64,000 bases of DNA. It comes from Streptomyces sp. F001. Lineage in GTDB: Bacteria; Actinomycetota; Actinomycetes; Streptomycetales; Streptomycetaceae. Positions 41,561 through 49,588 of this stretch are shown here, one piece after another. The stretch lies in assembly GCF_004187715.1 (NCBI RefSeq), contig NZ_QZWF01000007.1, positions 248,001 to 312,000 of the forward strand. The letters run 5' to 3'. Within the stretch, counting starts at the first letter, position 1. Each line of letters begins with the position of its first letter. A model generated the notes under the pieces. It was given only the letters and a program-made list of their open reading frames with translations, had not been told where the DNA came from and ran no database searches. The position numbers and the translations under genes were made by a program.

Positions 41561-41604
41561 AAAAAAGGCGGCGGACAGCGCGTTCAAGCGCTGTCCGCCG
41601 CCTT
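41561..41604 (-). terminator. Intrinsic terminator of the ABC exporter operon
   Basis: Perfect 17-base arms (41565-41581 and 41588-41604) with six-base loop. On the minus strand it ends in a run of six T (AAAAAA at 41561-41566 in plus), an unusually canonical rho-independent terminator. It lies 26 bases past the permease stop. Confidence 0.9.
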
Positions 41605-41629
41605 GTTGTCGGCGATACCGGCGTTCATC

Positions 41630-42487
41630 TCACCTGCGGGCGTACAGCCGCATCGTGACCGGTCCGAAGACCAGCAGGAGCAGGCCCGCCCACCCCAGCG
41701 TCCAAGCGATGTCCGCCGACGGCCGGCCGCCGGCCATCAGACCCCGTACCGCCTCGCACAGATGGGTCACCGGGCTGTTGTTGACGAACGCCTGCAGCCA
41801 GCCCGGCATGGTCTTCGGGTCGACGAACACGTTGCTGAGGAAGGACAGCGGGAAGATGACCATCATCGAGACGCCCATCACCGTCTTCTCCGTGCGCAGC
41901 AGCAGGCCGAACATGGTCCACACCCAGGAGAAGGCGAAGCTGAAGACCAGCAGCAGGGCCACCCCCGCCAGCACCCCGACAGGACCGCCGTCCGGCCGGA
42001 AGCCGAGGATCAGACCCACCGTCAGGATGACGGCCGCGGCGACGGTGTAGCGGAGCATGTCGCCCAGCAGATAGCCGACCATGGGGGCGGGCCGCCAGAT
42101 CGGCAGGGTCTTGAAGCGGTCGAAGACGCCCTTGGCGATGTCGACGTTGATCGAGATGCCCGTGTACATCGTCGTCATGATGATCGACATCACCAGGATC
42201 CCGGGCAGCAGGAACTGGATGTACTCCTCCGTCGAGCCTGCCAGCGCCCCGCCGAACAGGTACGTGAACATCAGCACGAACATGATCGGCATCGCGGTGA
42301 CGTCGAAGAGCTGCTCCGGCACATGCTTGATCTTCAGCATGGCCCGCCAGCCGAAGGCCGTCGACGCCGCCGCGGCGCCGGCCCGTGGCCGCTTCCCGGC
42401 CGGGGCGACCAGCAGTGCGGTCAGCGACTCGGTGGACACCCCGGCGGGACCGTCGGAGCGGTCCTCGGTCTTGGTCGCGGTGCTCAT
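41630..42487 (-). CDS. ABC-2 type exporter permease, DrrB-like
   Basis: 285 residues. About six hydrophobic segments, with the DrrB-like GISINVDIAKGVFDRFKTLP in the cytosolic part and FVDPKTMPGWLQAFVNNSPVTH near the end. Start overlaps the ATPase stop (42484-42487, ATGA). With the DrrA-like gene it forms an exporter that usually removes glycosylated antibiotics from the producer, so self-resistance is likely. Confidence 0.92.
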   Translation of the reverse strand: MSTATKTEDRSDGPAGVSTESLTALLVAPAGKRPRAGAAAASTAFGWRAMLKIKHVPEQLFDVTAMPIMFVLMFTYLFGGALAGSTEEYIQFLLPGILVMSIIMTTMYTGISINVDIAKGVFDRFKTLPIWRPAPMVGYLLGDMLRYTVAAAVILTVGLILGFRPDGGPVGVLAGVALLLVFSFAFSWVWTMFGLLLRTEKTVMGVSMMVIFPLSFLSNVFVDPKTMPGWLQAFVNNSPVTHLCEAVRGLMAGGRPSADIAWTLGWAGLLLLVFGPVTMRLYARR

Positions 42488-43491
42488 GCCATGGCCTCCT
42501 GAACGCTACGGCCGCTGCCGGCGCCGTCGCCGGTCAGGGCGAGAAAGACCTCGTCGAGGCTGGGCTGCCCCAGCGAGAAGGTGTCGACGGCGATGTGGGC
42601 CCGGGCCAGCTCGGCCAGGGCGCGGGAGGCCAGTTCGGCCGCGCCGGAGCCGTCGGCCCCGGCGCCCACGCGAGCCGTGAGGGCGAACGGGTCGGGATCG
42701 AGCTGTACGGGCATGCCGTCCAGGCACAACTCCAACACCCGCTCGGCATCCGGCCGTTGGGCGGCGTCACGCAGCCGCAGATGCACCGACCCGGCGCCCA
42801 CGGAGGCCTTGAGCTCACCCTTGGTGCCCTCGGCGATCACCTTGCCGCTGTCGATCACCGCGATCCGCGAGGCCAGTTGGTCGGCCTCGTCCAGGTACTG
42901 GGTGGTGAGCAGCACCGTGGTGCCCTGGCCGACGATGGCCCGCACGATCTCCCACACCTGGTTGCGGCTGCGCGGGTCCAGGCCGGTGGTCGGCTCGTCC
43001 AGGAAGAGCAGGTCGGGGGTGTTGAGGATGGACGCCGCGATGTCGAGCCGGCGCCGCATACCGCCGGAGTACGTCTTCACCTGCCGGTCGGCCGCCTCGG
43101 TCAGGACGAAGGCCTGAAGCATCTGCGCGGCGCGCTCACGTGCGGCCTTCTTGCCGTGGCCGAGGAGCCGGCCGAGCAGGACCAGGTTCTCGGCGCCGGT
43201 CAGGTCCTCGTCCAGCGAGGCGTACTGGCCGGTGAGGGAGACACGGGCGCGCACCTCGTCCGCCTCGCGGACGACGTCCCGGCCGAAGACGCGGGCCTGG
43301 CCGCCGTCCGGCCGCAGCAGGGTCGCGAGCATCTTCACGAAGGTCGTCTTGCCCGCCCCGTTGGGGCCGAGCACGCCGTAGACCATGCCCTGGGGGATGA
43401 CGAGGTCGATGCCGTCGACGGCCCGCTTGTCCCCGTAGGTCTTCACCAGCCCCTCGGTCTCGATGGCGGCTGCCGAACTGCCGGCGGTCAT
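42484..43491 (-). CDS. ABC transporter ATPase, DrrA-like
   Basis: 335 residues. Walker A GPNGAGKTTFVK, signature TYSGGMRRRLDIAAS, Walker B LLFLDEPTTGLD, H-loop TTQYLDEADQLA. The C-terminal DrrA domain has LDEVFLALTG, required for drug export in daunorubicin-type pumps. Encoded upstream of its permease in the same operon. Confidence 0.94.
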   Translation of the reverse strand: MTAGSSAAAIETEGLVKTYGDKRAVDGIDLVIPQGMVYGVLGPNGAGKTTFVKMLATLLRPDGGQARVFGRDVVREADEVRARVSLTGQYASLDEDLTGAENLVLLGRLLGHGKKAARERAAQMLQAFVLTEAADRQVKTYSGGMRRRLDIAASILNTPDLLFLDEPTTGLDPRSRNQVWEIVRAIVGQGTTVLLTTQYLDEADQLASRIAVIDSGKVIAEGTKGELKASVGAGSVHLRLRDAAQRPDAERVLELCLDGMPVQLDPDPFALTARVGAGADGSGAAELASRALAELARAHIAVDTFSLGQPSLDEVFLALTGDGAGSGRSVQEAMA

Positions 43492-43590
43492 CGGGTCCTC
43501 CCCCGTCGGGTCCTGGATGCGGTCTCTTTCGTACGGTCCGGGCGACCGTGGATGCTGTCCGTGCCGGTCGGTGCCTGTCGGGGCACTGGC

Positions 43591-43887
43591 TCAGCCATGC
43601 CGCCCGCCCGGGGCCGCGTGGGTGGTCGGCGAGGCCTGCGCGGCCCGGTTGTGGATCCGCGCCAGGGCGAGCAGGCCGCCGACGCCCGGGATGGCGGCGC
43701 GCCAGCGGGCGCCCGACCCGGCCGCGGCCGGGGCCATGCACGCGGCGCCGATGGTGACGAGATACGCCGAGCCGTGCACCGGCCCGACGAGCGAGGTGAT
43801 CACCTGCAGATGAACGGTGAACAGGTTCAGGAAGAGCAGGGCGAGGGAGGCCGCCTCGACGCCGGCCGCGATCCGCAACGTACGCAC
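43591..43887 (-). CDS. DUF3817 small membrane protein
   Basis: 98 residues, GTG start at 43887 with GGGAG upstream. Three hydrophobic segments: VEAASLALLFLNLFTVHL, GSAYLVTIGAACMA and an inner GVGGLLALARI. The pattern FxVHLxxxxxGPVHGxxYL is the DUF3817 signature. Divergent from PadR, sharing its promoter. Possibly a membrane-stress or export accessory protein; function unknown. Confidence 0.82.
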   Translation of the reverse strand: MRTLRIAAGVEAASLALLFLNLFTVHLQVITSLVGPVHGSAYLVTIGAACMAPAAAGSGARWRAAIPGVGGLLALARIHNRAAQASPTTHAAPGGRHG

Positions 43888-43891
43888 CGGA

Positions 43892-43933
43892 TCACGCTCC
43901 CGCGGTGGAGTCGGATAACAGCACCTTGGTCAC
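43892..43933 (-). pseudogene. 13-codon ORF resembling the start of DUF2269 (remnant or leader)
   Basis: GTG ACC AAG GTG CTG TTA TCC then a short unrelated tail and stop. The first seven residues, VTKVLLS, match VTKLLLS of the DUF2269 gene at 49501, and the upstream DNA also matches (AAGGG..CC.CC then GTGACCAA). The stop lies five bases before the DUF3817 start. Either a truncated DUF2269 gene left after a rearrangement, or a leader peptide coupled to DUF3817. Confidence 0.55.
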
Positions 43934-43960
43934 TGGTGGACCCTTTCGTCGTCGGCATGC

Positions 43961-44012
43961 ATTGGCTGCCAATAGATAGCACACCAATACCCGGGTTGTG
44001 TAGGCTGCCGAC
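43961..44012. promoter_or_regulatory. PadR-region operator: ATTGGCTGCCAAT plus GTAGGCTGCCGAC
   Basis: ATTGGCTGCCAAT (43961-43973) is a perfect inverted repeat around T. A second related site GTAGGCTGCCGAC begins 39 bases later (44000), just before the PadR start at 44015. Both have counterparts at 49534 and 49576. Likely PadR binding sites controlling PadR and the DUF3817 gene. Confidence 0.6.
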
Positions 44013-44014
44013 TC

Positions 44015-44356
44015 ATGAGACAGGATGCAGTGCGCGGCCACCTGGACGGACTGCTGCTGGCCGTGCTCGAACCCGGGCCCCTGCACGGCTACGCGATCAT
44101 CACCGCCGTCCAGCAGCGCAGCGGAGGCGCACTCGAACTGCGTACGGGCACGATCTATCCGGCGCTCAACCGGCTCGAGCGCATCGGGCTGCTGCGCAGC
44201 AGCTGGCAGTCCGCCGGCGAACGCCGCAGGCGGTGCTACGAGCTCACCGAGGCCGGACGCCGGACACTGGCCAGCGAGCGGACGGCGTGGCAGGAGTTCA
44301 CCACCGCCATCGGCTCGGTCCTGAACCCCGTCACGCCGCCCGGAGTCGCCACATGA
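44015..44356 (+). CDS. PadR-family transcriptional regulator
   Basis: 113 residues. Winged helix with LDGLLLAVLEPGPLHGYAI, TGTIYPALNRLERIGLLRS and YELTEAGRRTLA. These are the diagnostic PadR motifs. Its stop overlaps the start of the HAAS-domain protein by ATGA. PadR-HAAS gene pairs are commonly linked to membrane-stress and drug-efflux control. Probably regulates the divergent DUF3817 gene and, by the shared sites, the DUF2269 gene near 49.5 kb. Confidence 0.93.
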   Translation: MRQDAVRGHLDGLLLAVLEPGPLHGYAIITAVQQRSGGALELRTGTIYPALNRLERIGLLRSSWQSAGERRRRCYELTEAGRRTLASERTAWQEFTTAIGSVLNPVTPPGVAT

Positions 44357-45048
44357 GCGCCGTCACCCCGCAGACCGACCCCATCGAGGACTACGTCTCC
44401 AGTCTGGCCGCCGCCTTACACGGCCCGGCGCGCACCAAGGCACGCATGGTGGCCGAGGTGCGTGAGGACCTGACGGACGCGGTGTCGGAACGCACCCGGG
44501 CGGGGCTGACGTACCAGCGTGCCGCCGACCAGGCGGTGCGGGAGTTCGGGACCGCCGACGAACTCGTGGTGAGCTGGCAGCGCGAGCTGACGATCGCCCA
44601 GGCCCGGCACACCGCGCGGGCCGTCGCGCTCACCGTCCCCTTCGTGATCGCCTGCTGGTATCTGGTCCGGCAGGCCGGCCATGACCAGACCTGGGAACTG
44701 CCGCGCACGGCCCAGCTGCTGGCCGTCCACCTGGCCGGCGTCTCGGCCGCTGCCGCACTGCTCGCCGCCGTGGCCCTGGCGGCCACCGGCACACTCGCCC
44801 GCTGGCTGCCCACGCCGGACCGGCTGCCGCTCACCGTCGCATGGGGCGGCACCGTCGCCAGCGTCTCCATGGCCGTCGCCACCCTGGCACTCGCCATCGC
44901 GGCCGCCCTGGGCACCGACTGGCTGCTGCTCGCGTTCGCCGGGGCCCTCGCCGCCACTTCGCACGCCCTGGTGGCGGGCTCGGCCCGGTCCTGCCGACGC
45001 TGCGCCCGGCTGCCGGTCATCGAGGCACCGGGCGCCGGGGAGCGCTGA
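44353..45048 (+). CDS. HAAS-domain membrane protein, PadR partner
   Basis: 231 residues. The N-terminal HAAS-like domain is DPIEDYVSSLAAALHGPAR ... AADQAVREFGTADELV (permease-prefix type), followed by four membrane helices between residues 90 and 215. Coupled by ATGA to padR. Such proteins are thought to pass membrane signals to their PadR partner. Ends in a bidirectional hairpin. Confidence 0.85.
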   Translation: MSAVTPQTDPIEDYVSSLAAALHGPARTKARMVAEVREDLTDAVSERTRAGLTYQRAADQAVREFGTADELVVSWQRELTIAQARHTARAVALTVPFVIACWYLVRQAGHDQTWELPRTAQLLAVHLAGVSAAAALLAAVALAATGTLARWLPTPDRLPLTVAWGGTVASVSMAVATLALAIAAALGTDWLLLAFAGALAATSHALVAGSARSCRRCARLPVIEAPGAGER

Positions 45049-45053
45049 CCACG

Positions 45054-45117
45054 AGCAGGAGGTTCCGCCGCCCTGTCGGCCGTACGGCCTGCCGACAGAG
45101 CGGCGGAACCTCCTGCT
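45054..45117. terminator. Large bidirectional hairpin terminator
   Basis: Perfect 18-base outer arms (45054-45071 and 45100-45117) with an inner stem CTGTCGGC/GCCGACAG. Separates the HAAS gene (plus) from the convergent antiporter gene (minus). Confidence 0.85.
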
Positions 45118-45123
45118 GTTTCG

Positions 45124-46479
45124 CTATCCGTACGCCTTCTCGCGGATCTCCTCGTCCGCGGTCTTCTCTTCCGGGGACTTCGGTTCCGCGGTCTCCTCGG
45201 CGGTGTCCTCGATGCGCTTCATCGCCAGCGTCAGGATCGGCGGTGCCATCAGCGAGGTGACCACGGCGATCAGCACGATGACGGTGTACATCTGAGTGGT
45301 GAGCACGCCCAGCCGCAGCCCCGCCATCGCGATGACCACCTCCACGACACCACGGGCGTTCATCCCCGCCCCGAGGGCCAGCGCCTCCCACCGGCTCCGC
45401 CGGCTGAGCCTGGCCCCGGCGTAGGCGCCGAGGAACTTGCCCAGCACCGCCACGAACAGCAGCAGGAACGCGGCGCCAGCCAACCGGATCGGCGTGGGTG
45501 TGTCCATCAGGCCGGCGGCGGCGAAGAACACCGGCGCGAAGACCGCCATGACGACCGTACGCAGAGCGGCCAGCCGGTTCGGCGCCAGCTCTCCGGTGGA
45601 GCTGATGACCAGGCCGCACACGAACGCGCCGAAGAGGGGTTCCTGGTGCAGCGCGTGGGCCCCGGCCGCGGACAGCAGCACCATCACCACCACGGCGGCG
45701 ACCGTGGCCCCGGGTTCCGCGGACCGTGCCGTCCGGCGCAGCACGGCCCGGACGGCCATACGGCCGACGGTGCACGCCAGTACCAGGAAGGCCGCCAGCG
45801 AGGCGAGCGCCAGCCCGACGTGACCCATGGTCAGGCCGACCGTGGCCAGCGCCGTCACGAGCGACAGCAGGAACCATGCCACCGTGTCGTCGACCATCCC
45901 CGCCGTCAGGATGAGCTGCCCCACGGGACGGTGGAGGAACCCCATGTCGGACAGGGTCTTGGCGATGACCGGGAGGGCACTGACGCACATCGCCACCCCG
46001 AGGAAGAACGCGAACACGGCACGGTCGACGTCTCCCGGAACCAGCCTGTCCGGCAGCAGAAAGGCGACCCCGATGCCGAAGGCCAGCGGCACGACGAGTC
46101 CGCCGACGCTGACCCGCAGGGCGGTCGTGCCCTGCCGGCGCAGCAGTCCGAGGTTCAGCTGGGTGCCGGTGACGCCGACCAGAAGCATCAGGCCGATCTG
46201 GCTGAACGCGTCCAGGAGATGGAACTGGCCGGCCTCCTTGGGGAACAGCCAGTCGGTCAGCGCGGGCGCGAACCGTTCGAGCAGCGACGGCCCCAGCAGG
46301 ACGCCGACCAGGAGCTCGCCCACCACCGCGGGCATCCCCCACCGCACGGCCAGCCGGCCGAACAGCAACGCCAGGGCGAGCAGCACACCGACCTGGAGCA
46401 GAAGCAGCAGCAGGGAGTGCTGACCGAGTGGCGCGACCGGACCGGCGGCGAGGATCGGCGCCGGTCCCCCGTACGGCAT
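45124..46479 (-). CDS. Cation/H+ antiporter, CPA2 family
   Basis: 451 residues from the ATG at 46479, which overlaps the methyltransferase stop (TGATG). About 12 membrane segments; VVGELLVGVLLGPSLL, LTAGMVDDTVAWFLLS (paired Asp of CPA2), EPLFGAFVCGLVIS and GAGMNARGVVEVVIA are family motifs. The C-terminal 40 residues are acidic and cytosolic. Such antiporters recur in antibiotic loci and may give self-resistance or drive export. Co-transcribed with the sugar O-methyltransferase. Confidence 0.92.
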   Translation of the reverse strand: MPYGGPAPILAAGPVAPLGQHSLLLLLLQVGVLLALALLFGRLAVRWGMPAVVGELLVGVLLGPSLLERFAPALTDWLFPKEAGQFHLLDAFSQIGLMLLVGVTGTQLNLGLLRRQGTTALRVSVGGLVVPLAFGIGVAFLLPDRLVPGDVDRAVFAFFLGVAMCVSALPVIAKTLSDMGFLHRPVGQLILTAGMVDDTVAWFLLSLVTALATVGLTMGHVGLALASLAAFLVLACTVGRMAVRAVLRRTARSAEPGATVAAVVVMVLLSAAGAHALHQEPLFGAFVCGLVISSTGELAPNRLAALRTVVMAVFAPVFFAAAGLMDTPTPIRLAGAAFLLLFVAVLGKFLGAYAGARLSRRSRWEALALGAGMNARGVVEVVIAMAGLRLGVLTTQMYTVIVLIAVVTSLMAPPILTLAMKRIEDTAEETAEPKSPEEKTADEEIREKAYG

Positions 46480-47393
46480 CAGCGGCCGGCGGCCGGCGCC
46501 TGGAACAGGGCCTGCCAGTACCAGGTGAACGGCACGGCCCACTCGTCGGCCACGCACCGCCAGCTGTCGTGCGGGCGGTAGGCCACGACGAACTTGCGGG
46601 CCTGCTCCCGCACCGCACGGTTGTCGTGGACGTCGATGACATCGGTCAGCAGCCCCGCGTCCAGGGCGCGGGCGATGGCGTCCTCGCCGCGGGCGTGGTC
46701 GTCGAGGCTCTTGTCCATGTACTTGCCGACCGGGTTGTTCGTGTAGAAGTGCCGGCAGCGTTCCGCGATCAGCGCGAAGTAGTAGCGGACGGTCTCGACG
46801 TCCATTTCCGCGAGCGAGTCGATGTTGATACAGAGGTCGAATTCCGCGTCGCCGAGAGACGTCTTGATCTCATCGATGGGAATGAACGTGATCTTGCTGA
46901 ACTGCTCCTCCGACAGCACCGTCCGCAGGTACTTCCTGGAGAGCGCCATCGTGGTGGGCAGGTCGATGATCGTGTAGGCGCTGATGTTCTTGTTCGACAT
47001 CAGCGTGTGGCATGTACGTCCGTATCCCGCACCGATTTCCAGAACGCGGCCGCCGTCGAGGTCGAGGTTCTTCTCGATGAACTCCAGATCGCGCACGGCG
47101 CGCAGGTAGTCCAGGCAGACGGACTCTCCGTCGTAGGTGACCGAGTACGGCTGCCCGAGTTCACGCCCCTCGATCCGGCGCAGCCGCTCCCAGTTCTCCG
47201 GGCTCAGCTGGCCGGCCAGGTTGTAGATGAGCGTCTTCAGATAGCGGACGCCGTTCGTGCGGACATCGAAGTAGGTCAGCCGGTAGTTCACCTGGCTTCG
47301 CTTGAAATCGGCGAGGTCACCGATCAGTTCTTCGTTGACCTCGTTTTCGCCGATGTATTTCCAGAGCTCGTTCACCTGCGGCTTCAAATCCAT
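46479..47393 (-). CDS. Putative sugar O-methyltransferase
   Basis: 304 residues from the ATG at 47393. SAM-binding GGRVLEIGAGYGRTCHTL, followed by AYTIIDLPTTMALSRKYL and LCINIDSLAEMDVETVR. This arrangement is that of the putative sugar O-methyltransferase group near TIGR04371. Among minus-strand genes with the antiporter downstream. Probably methylates a hydroxyl of the deoxysugar; the position cannot be deduced. The segment from 46.5 to 47.4 kb has slightly lower GC and more ATA/TTC use than its neighbours, hinting at separate origin. Confidence 0.8.
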   Translation of the reverse strand: MDLKPQVNELWKYIGENEVNEELIGDLADFKRSQVNYRLTYFDVRTNGVRYLKTLIYNLAGQLSPENWERLRRIEGRELGQPYSVTYDGESVCLDYLRAVRDLEFIEKNLDLDGGRVLEIGAGYGRTCHTLMSNKNISAYTIIDLPTTMALSRKYLRTVLSEEQFSKITFIPIDEIKTSLGDAEFDLCINIDSLAEMDVETVRYYFALIAERCRHFYTNNPVGKYMDKSLDDHARGEDAIARALDAGLLTDVIDVHDNRAVREQARKFVVAYRPHDSWRCVADEWAVPFTWYWQALFQAPAAGR

Positions 47394-47550
47394 TGAAGGC
47401 CTTTCCCCGAGTGGCGTCCGACGCATTGGAGAATATGGCTCGGGAATCATCGGTGACAAGATTGAACAGGGCGTCCGGACCGTTTGTGCGCACCGCCCGG
47501 ACAGCACGACTCGGGGGAATGCCGGCCGCCCGGGCGGTGCAGATCGGGGG

Positions 47551-48846
47551 TCAGCTGCGGCCGCGCGGTCCGACGCTGAAACCGGGGCTGACGCCGACCT
47601 TGGCCGTACCGAACGGCTCCAGCGCCCAGCCGGGGTTGGCCTGGTCGTAGGCGGCCCCGGGGTGGGTGACCGACACCTGCGGGTCGACCGGCGCCACCGC
47701 GGCGACGAGGTACTGCGCATCGCGGCCCTGCACGGTGTCGGGGACGGCGGCGGGACGGGCCAGGGCTCCCCCGAGGTGACGGATGTTCATGATCACCATG
47801 GTGGGTCCGGTCAGCCGTGCCAGGTTCTCCAGGGCCGTCACGTCGAGGGCGTCGACCAGGAGGTTCTCCCCGATGAACGGCCCGGGGTTGTCCGGCTCGG
47901 CGTGCACCCGGGGGTACTCGGCGAACGGCATCGGGGCCAGGGTGTCCTCGATCGGCTGCGCCACCTTCCGCAGCGGCGCGACCAGCCGCTCGGCGTCCTC
48001 CTCGGTGCCGCGCAGCGCGACCGCGACACGCGCGATGCGCCGGCCGCGCAGCATGGGAGGCAGGTAGTCGAGGTCGGGGAAGGACATCACCCGCAGGGTG
48101 GAGGTGAGTTCGTCGGGCAGGTCGGCCGTCCACTCCCGGAAGGCGTGCAGCACCGCCGGGTCACCCTCCGCGCCCGTCGCCCCGATGTCGAAGGTCAGCC
48201 CGCCGCCCTGCAGACGCCCCTCGGGCAGCAGGCCGATGGTCATCCCGGTGACGACCTCGCCCCGCACCGGTCCGCTGCCGCGCAGCTGGGCGAACCACTC
48301 GGCGTCGTCCGGCCCGACCTCCCGTTCCTCGCCGTCCTCGGTGACCACCGTGAACGAGCGGACCAGGTCGCTGGCCCAGCCGTCGGAGCGGGCCAGCAGG
48401 CTGATCCCGCCGCCGAGGGTGTAGCCGACGGCGCCCACACAGCCCAGGCTGCCGCTGGGCGGCACCAGGCCGTGCGGTGCGGCCGCCGTCATGACGTCGT
48501 TCCAGGTCGCCCCGCCGCCGACGCGGGCGGTGCGGGTGGCGGGATCGATCTGCACGCCGTTCAGCCGGCGCAGCGTCAGGACGACTCCCTCGTCGGCGGA
48601 GAAGCGCATCCCGTGTCCGGTGTTGTGCACGGTGACCGGAACCCCGTGCTCGCCGGCCAGCTGCAGCACGGTCCGGACGTCCGCGACCCGGCGGGCACCG
48701 ACCACGAGGTCCGGCTGGTGGCGCAACCCGAGCTGGAAACTGGCCAGTTCCTCGGTGAAACCGCTGTCGTCGGGCAGCAGCACGGGGCCCGCGACGGAAT
48801 CGGCCAGGGCTCCGGCAAGACCGGATGCTGCGGGGGAGAGGGTCAT
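47551..48846 (-). CDS. FAD-linked oxidase, BBE/PCMH family
   Basis: 431 residues. FAD domain with VPVTVHNTGHGM (His site), GVVLTLRRLNGVQID, GLVPPSGSLGCVGAVGYTLGGGIS. The Gly-Cys of SLGCVGAVG is in the place of the second covalent-FAD residue of bicovalent BBE enzymes, unlike the homologue at 5738. The C-terminal DQANPGWALEPFGTAKVG differs from the usual YxN ending. Aromatic or sugar oxidation in the pathway is likely. It follows a 9-bp minisatellite upstream of its start. Confidence 0.87.
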   Translation of the reverse strand: MTLSPAASGLAGALADSVAGPVLLPDDSGFTEELASFQLGLRHQPDLVVGARRVADVRTVLQLAGEHGVPVTVHNTGHGMRFSADEGVVLTLRRLNGVQIDPATRTARVGGGATWNDVMTAAAPHGLVPPSGSLGCVGAVGYTLGGGISLLARSDGWASDLVRSFTVVTEDGEEREVGPDDAEWFAQLRGSGPVRGEVVTGMTIGLLPEGRLQGGGLTFDIGATGAEGDPAVLHAFREWTADLPDELTSTLRVMSFPDLDYLPPMLRGRRIARVAVALRGTEEDAERLVAPLRKVAQPIEDTLAPMPFAEYPRVHAEPDNPGPFIGENLLVDALDVTALENLARLTGPTMVIMNIRHLGGALARPAAVPDTVQGRDAQYLVAAVAPVDPQVSVTHPGAAYDQANPGWALEPFGTAKVGVSPGFSVGPRGRS

Positions 48847-48859
48847 GTCAGTCCTCGTT

Positions 48860-48940
48860 CTCGGCGTACTCGGCGTACTCGGCGTACTCGGCGTACTCGG
48901 CGTACTCGGCGTACTCGGCGTACTCGGCGTACTCGGCGTA
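48860..48940. repeat. 9-bp tandem repeat, nine perfect copies
   Basis: CTCGGCGTA repeated nine times without mismatch over 81 bases. It begins 14 bases upstream of the BBE gene start (minus) and so occupies its ribosome-site or promoter region, between it and the DUF2269 gene stop at 48986. Confidence 0.95.
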
Positions 48941-48985
48941 CTGGGGCGTTGTCGACTGCGATGGCGGTCTGCGGGCGTACGGGGC

Positions 48986-49501
48986 TCAGGCGCCGGTCGT
49001 GGAGCCGGGCCGGACGATCATCAGCACGACCACGACGGCCCAGAGCAGGTTGAAGATCCCGGTGACCATGGCCAGCCGCGCCGCCGCGGACCGGGTCGCC
49101 TCCGCGGTCGCGGTGTCCACGGCCGCACCCGCGCCGCCGCCCGCCGCCGGACCGGCGGGCTGGGCGAGCAGCCGCTCCTGACCGGGCAGGATCGCCATCA
49201 GCAGCAGGGCCGCGGCGATCGCCGTGAGGATGATCGAGACGATGAGCCAGGCATCGCCCAGCACGCCCATCTGAGCGCCGGTGGCAAGACCGAAGACCGG
49301 CACGGCGACGCCGACGACGGTGTACCCCCGGCAGATCCGGTGCAGCAGCGCCGCGGTGGCGGGGGTGCGCTCCTCCCCGCTCGGGTCGTCGTCCCCGGTC
49401 TGCGGCTTGACGAAGCGGGGGAACATCGATGCCGCCACCGTGATCGGGCCGATCGCCACGATCGACGCCAGCACATGCACCGAGAGCAGCAGTTTGGTCA
49501 C
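48986..49501 (-). CDS. DUF2269-family membrane protein
   Basis: 171 residues from the GTG at 49501 (AAGGGA upstream). Four hydrophobic segments: LLLSVHVLASIVAIGPITVA, YTVVGVAVPVFGLATG, WLIVSIILTAIAAALLLMAI, and a C-terminal IFNLLWAVVVVLMIV. KLLLSVHVLASIVAIGP is typical of DUF2269. An alanine/glycine-rich loop lies between the last two. Its upstream region carries TTGG..CCAA sites like those of the PadR gene, so it may be PadR-controlled. Confidence 0.85.
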   Translation of the reverse strand: MTKLLLSVHVLASIVAIGPITVAASMFPRFVKPQTGDDDPSGEERTPATAALLHRICRGYTVVGVAVPVFGLATGAQMGVLGDAWLIVSIILTAIAAALLLMAILPGQERLLAQPAGPAAGGGAGAAVDTATAEATRSAAARLAMVTGIFNLLWAVVVVLMIVRPGSTTGA

Positions 49502-49533
49502 CGGGGGGTCCCTTCTAAATTGCCTGCCAATAC

Positions 49534-49588
49534 GTTGGCTACCAACTAATTGGTAACACAGATCAGCCCACTTGAGTAGGCTGCCTAC
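49534..49588. promoter_or_regulatory. Second PadR-type operator pair: GTTGGCTACCAAC and GTAGGCTGCCTAC
   Basis: GTTGGCTACCAAC (49534-49546) and GTAGGCTGCCTAC (49576-49588), both inverted repeats. They start 42 bases apart, as against 39 between the related pair at 43961/44000. The second overlaps the rmlB stop codon, so a PadR gene that once followed seems to have been lost. Confidence 0.6.

Noticed and set aside
48860..48940. CRISPR array
   Set aside because: Units are contiguous 9-mers without spacers and there are no cas genes.
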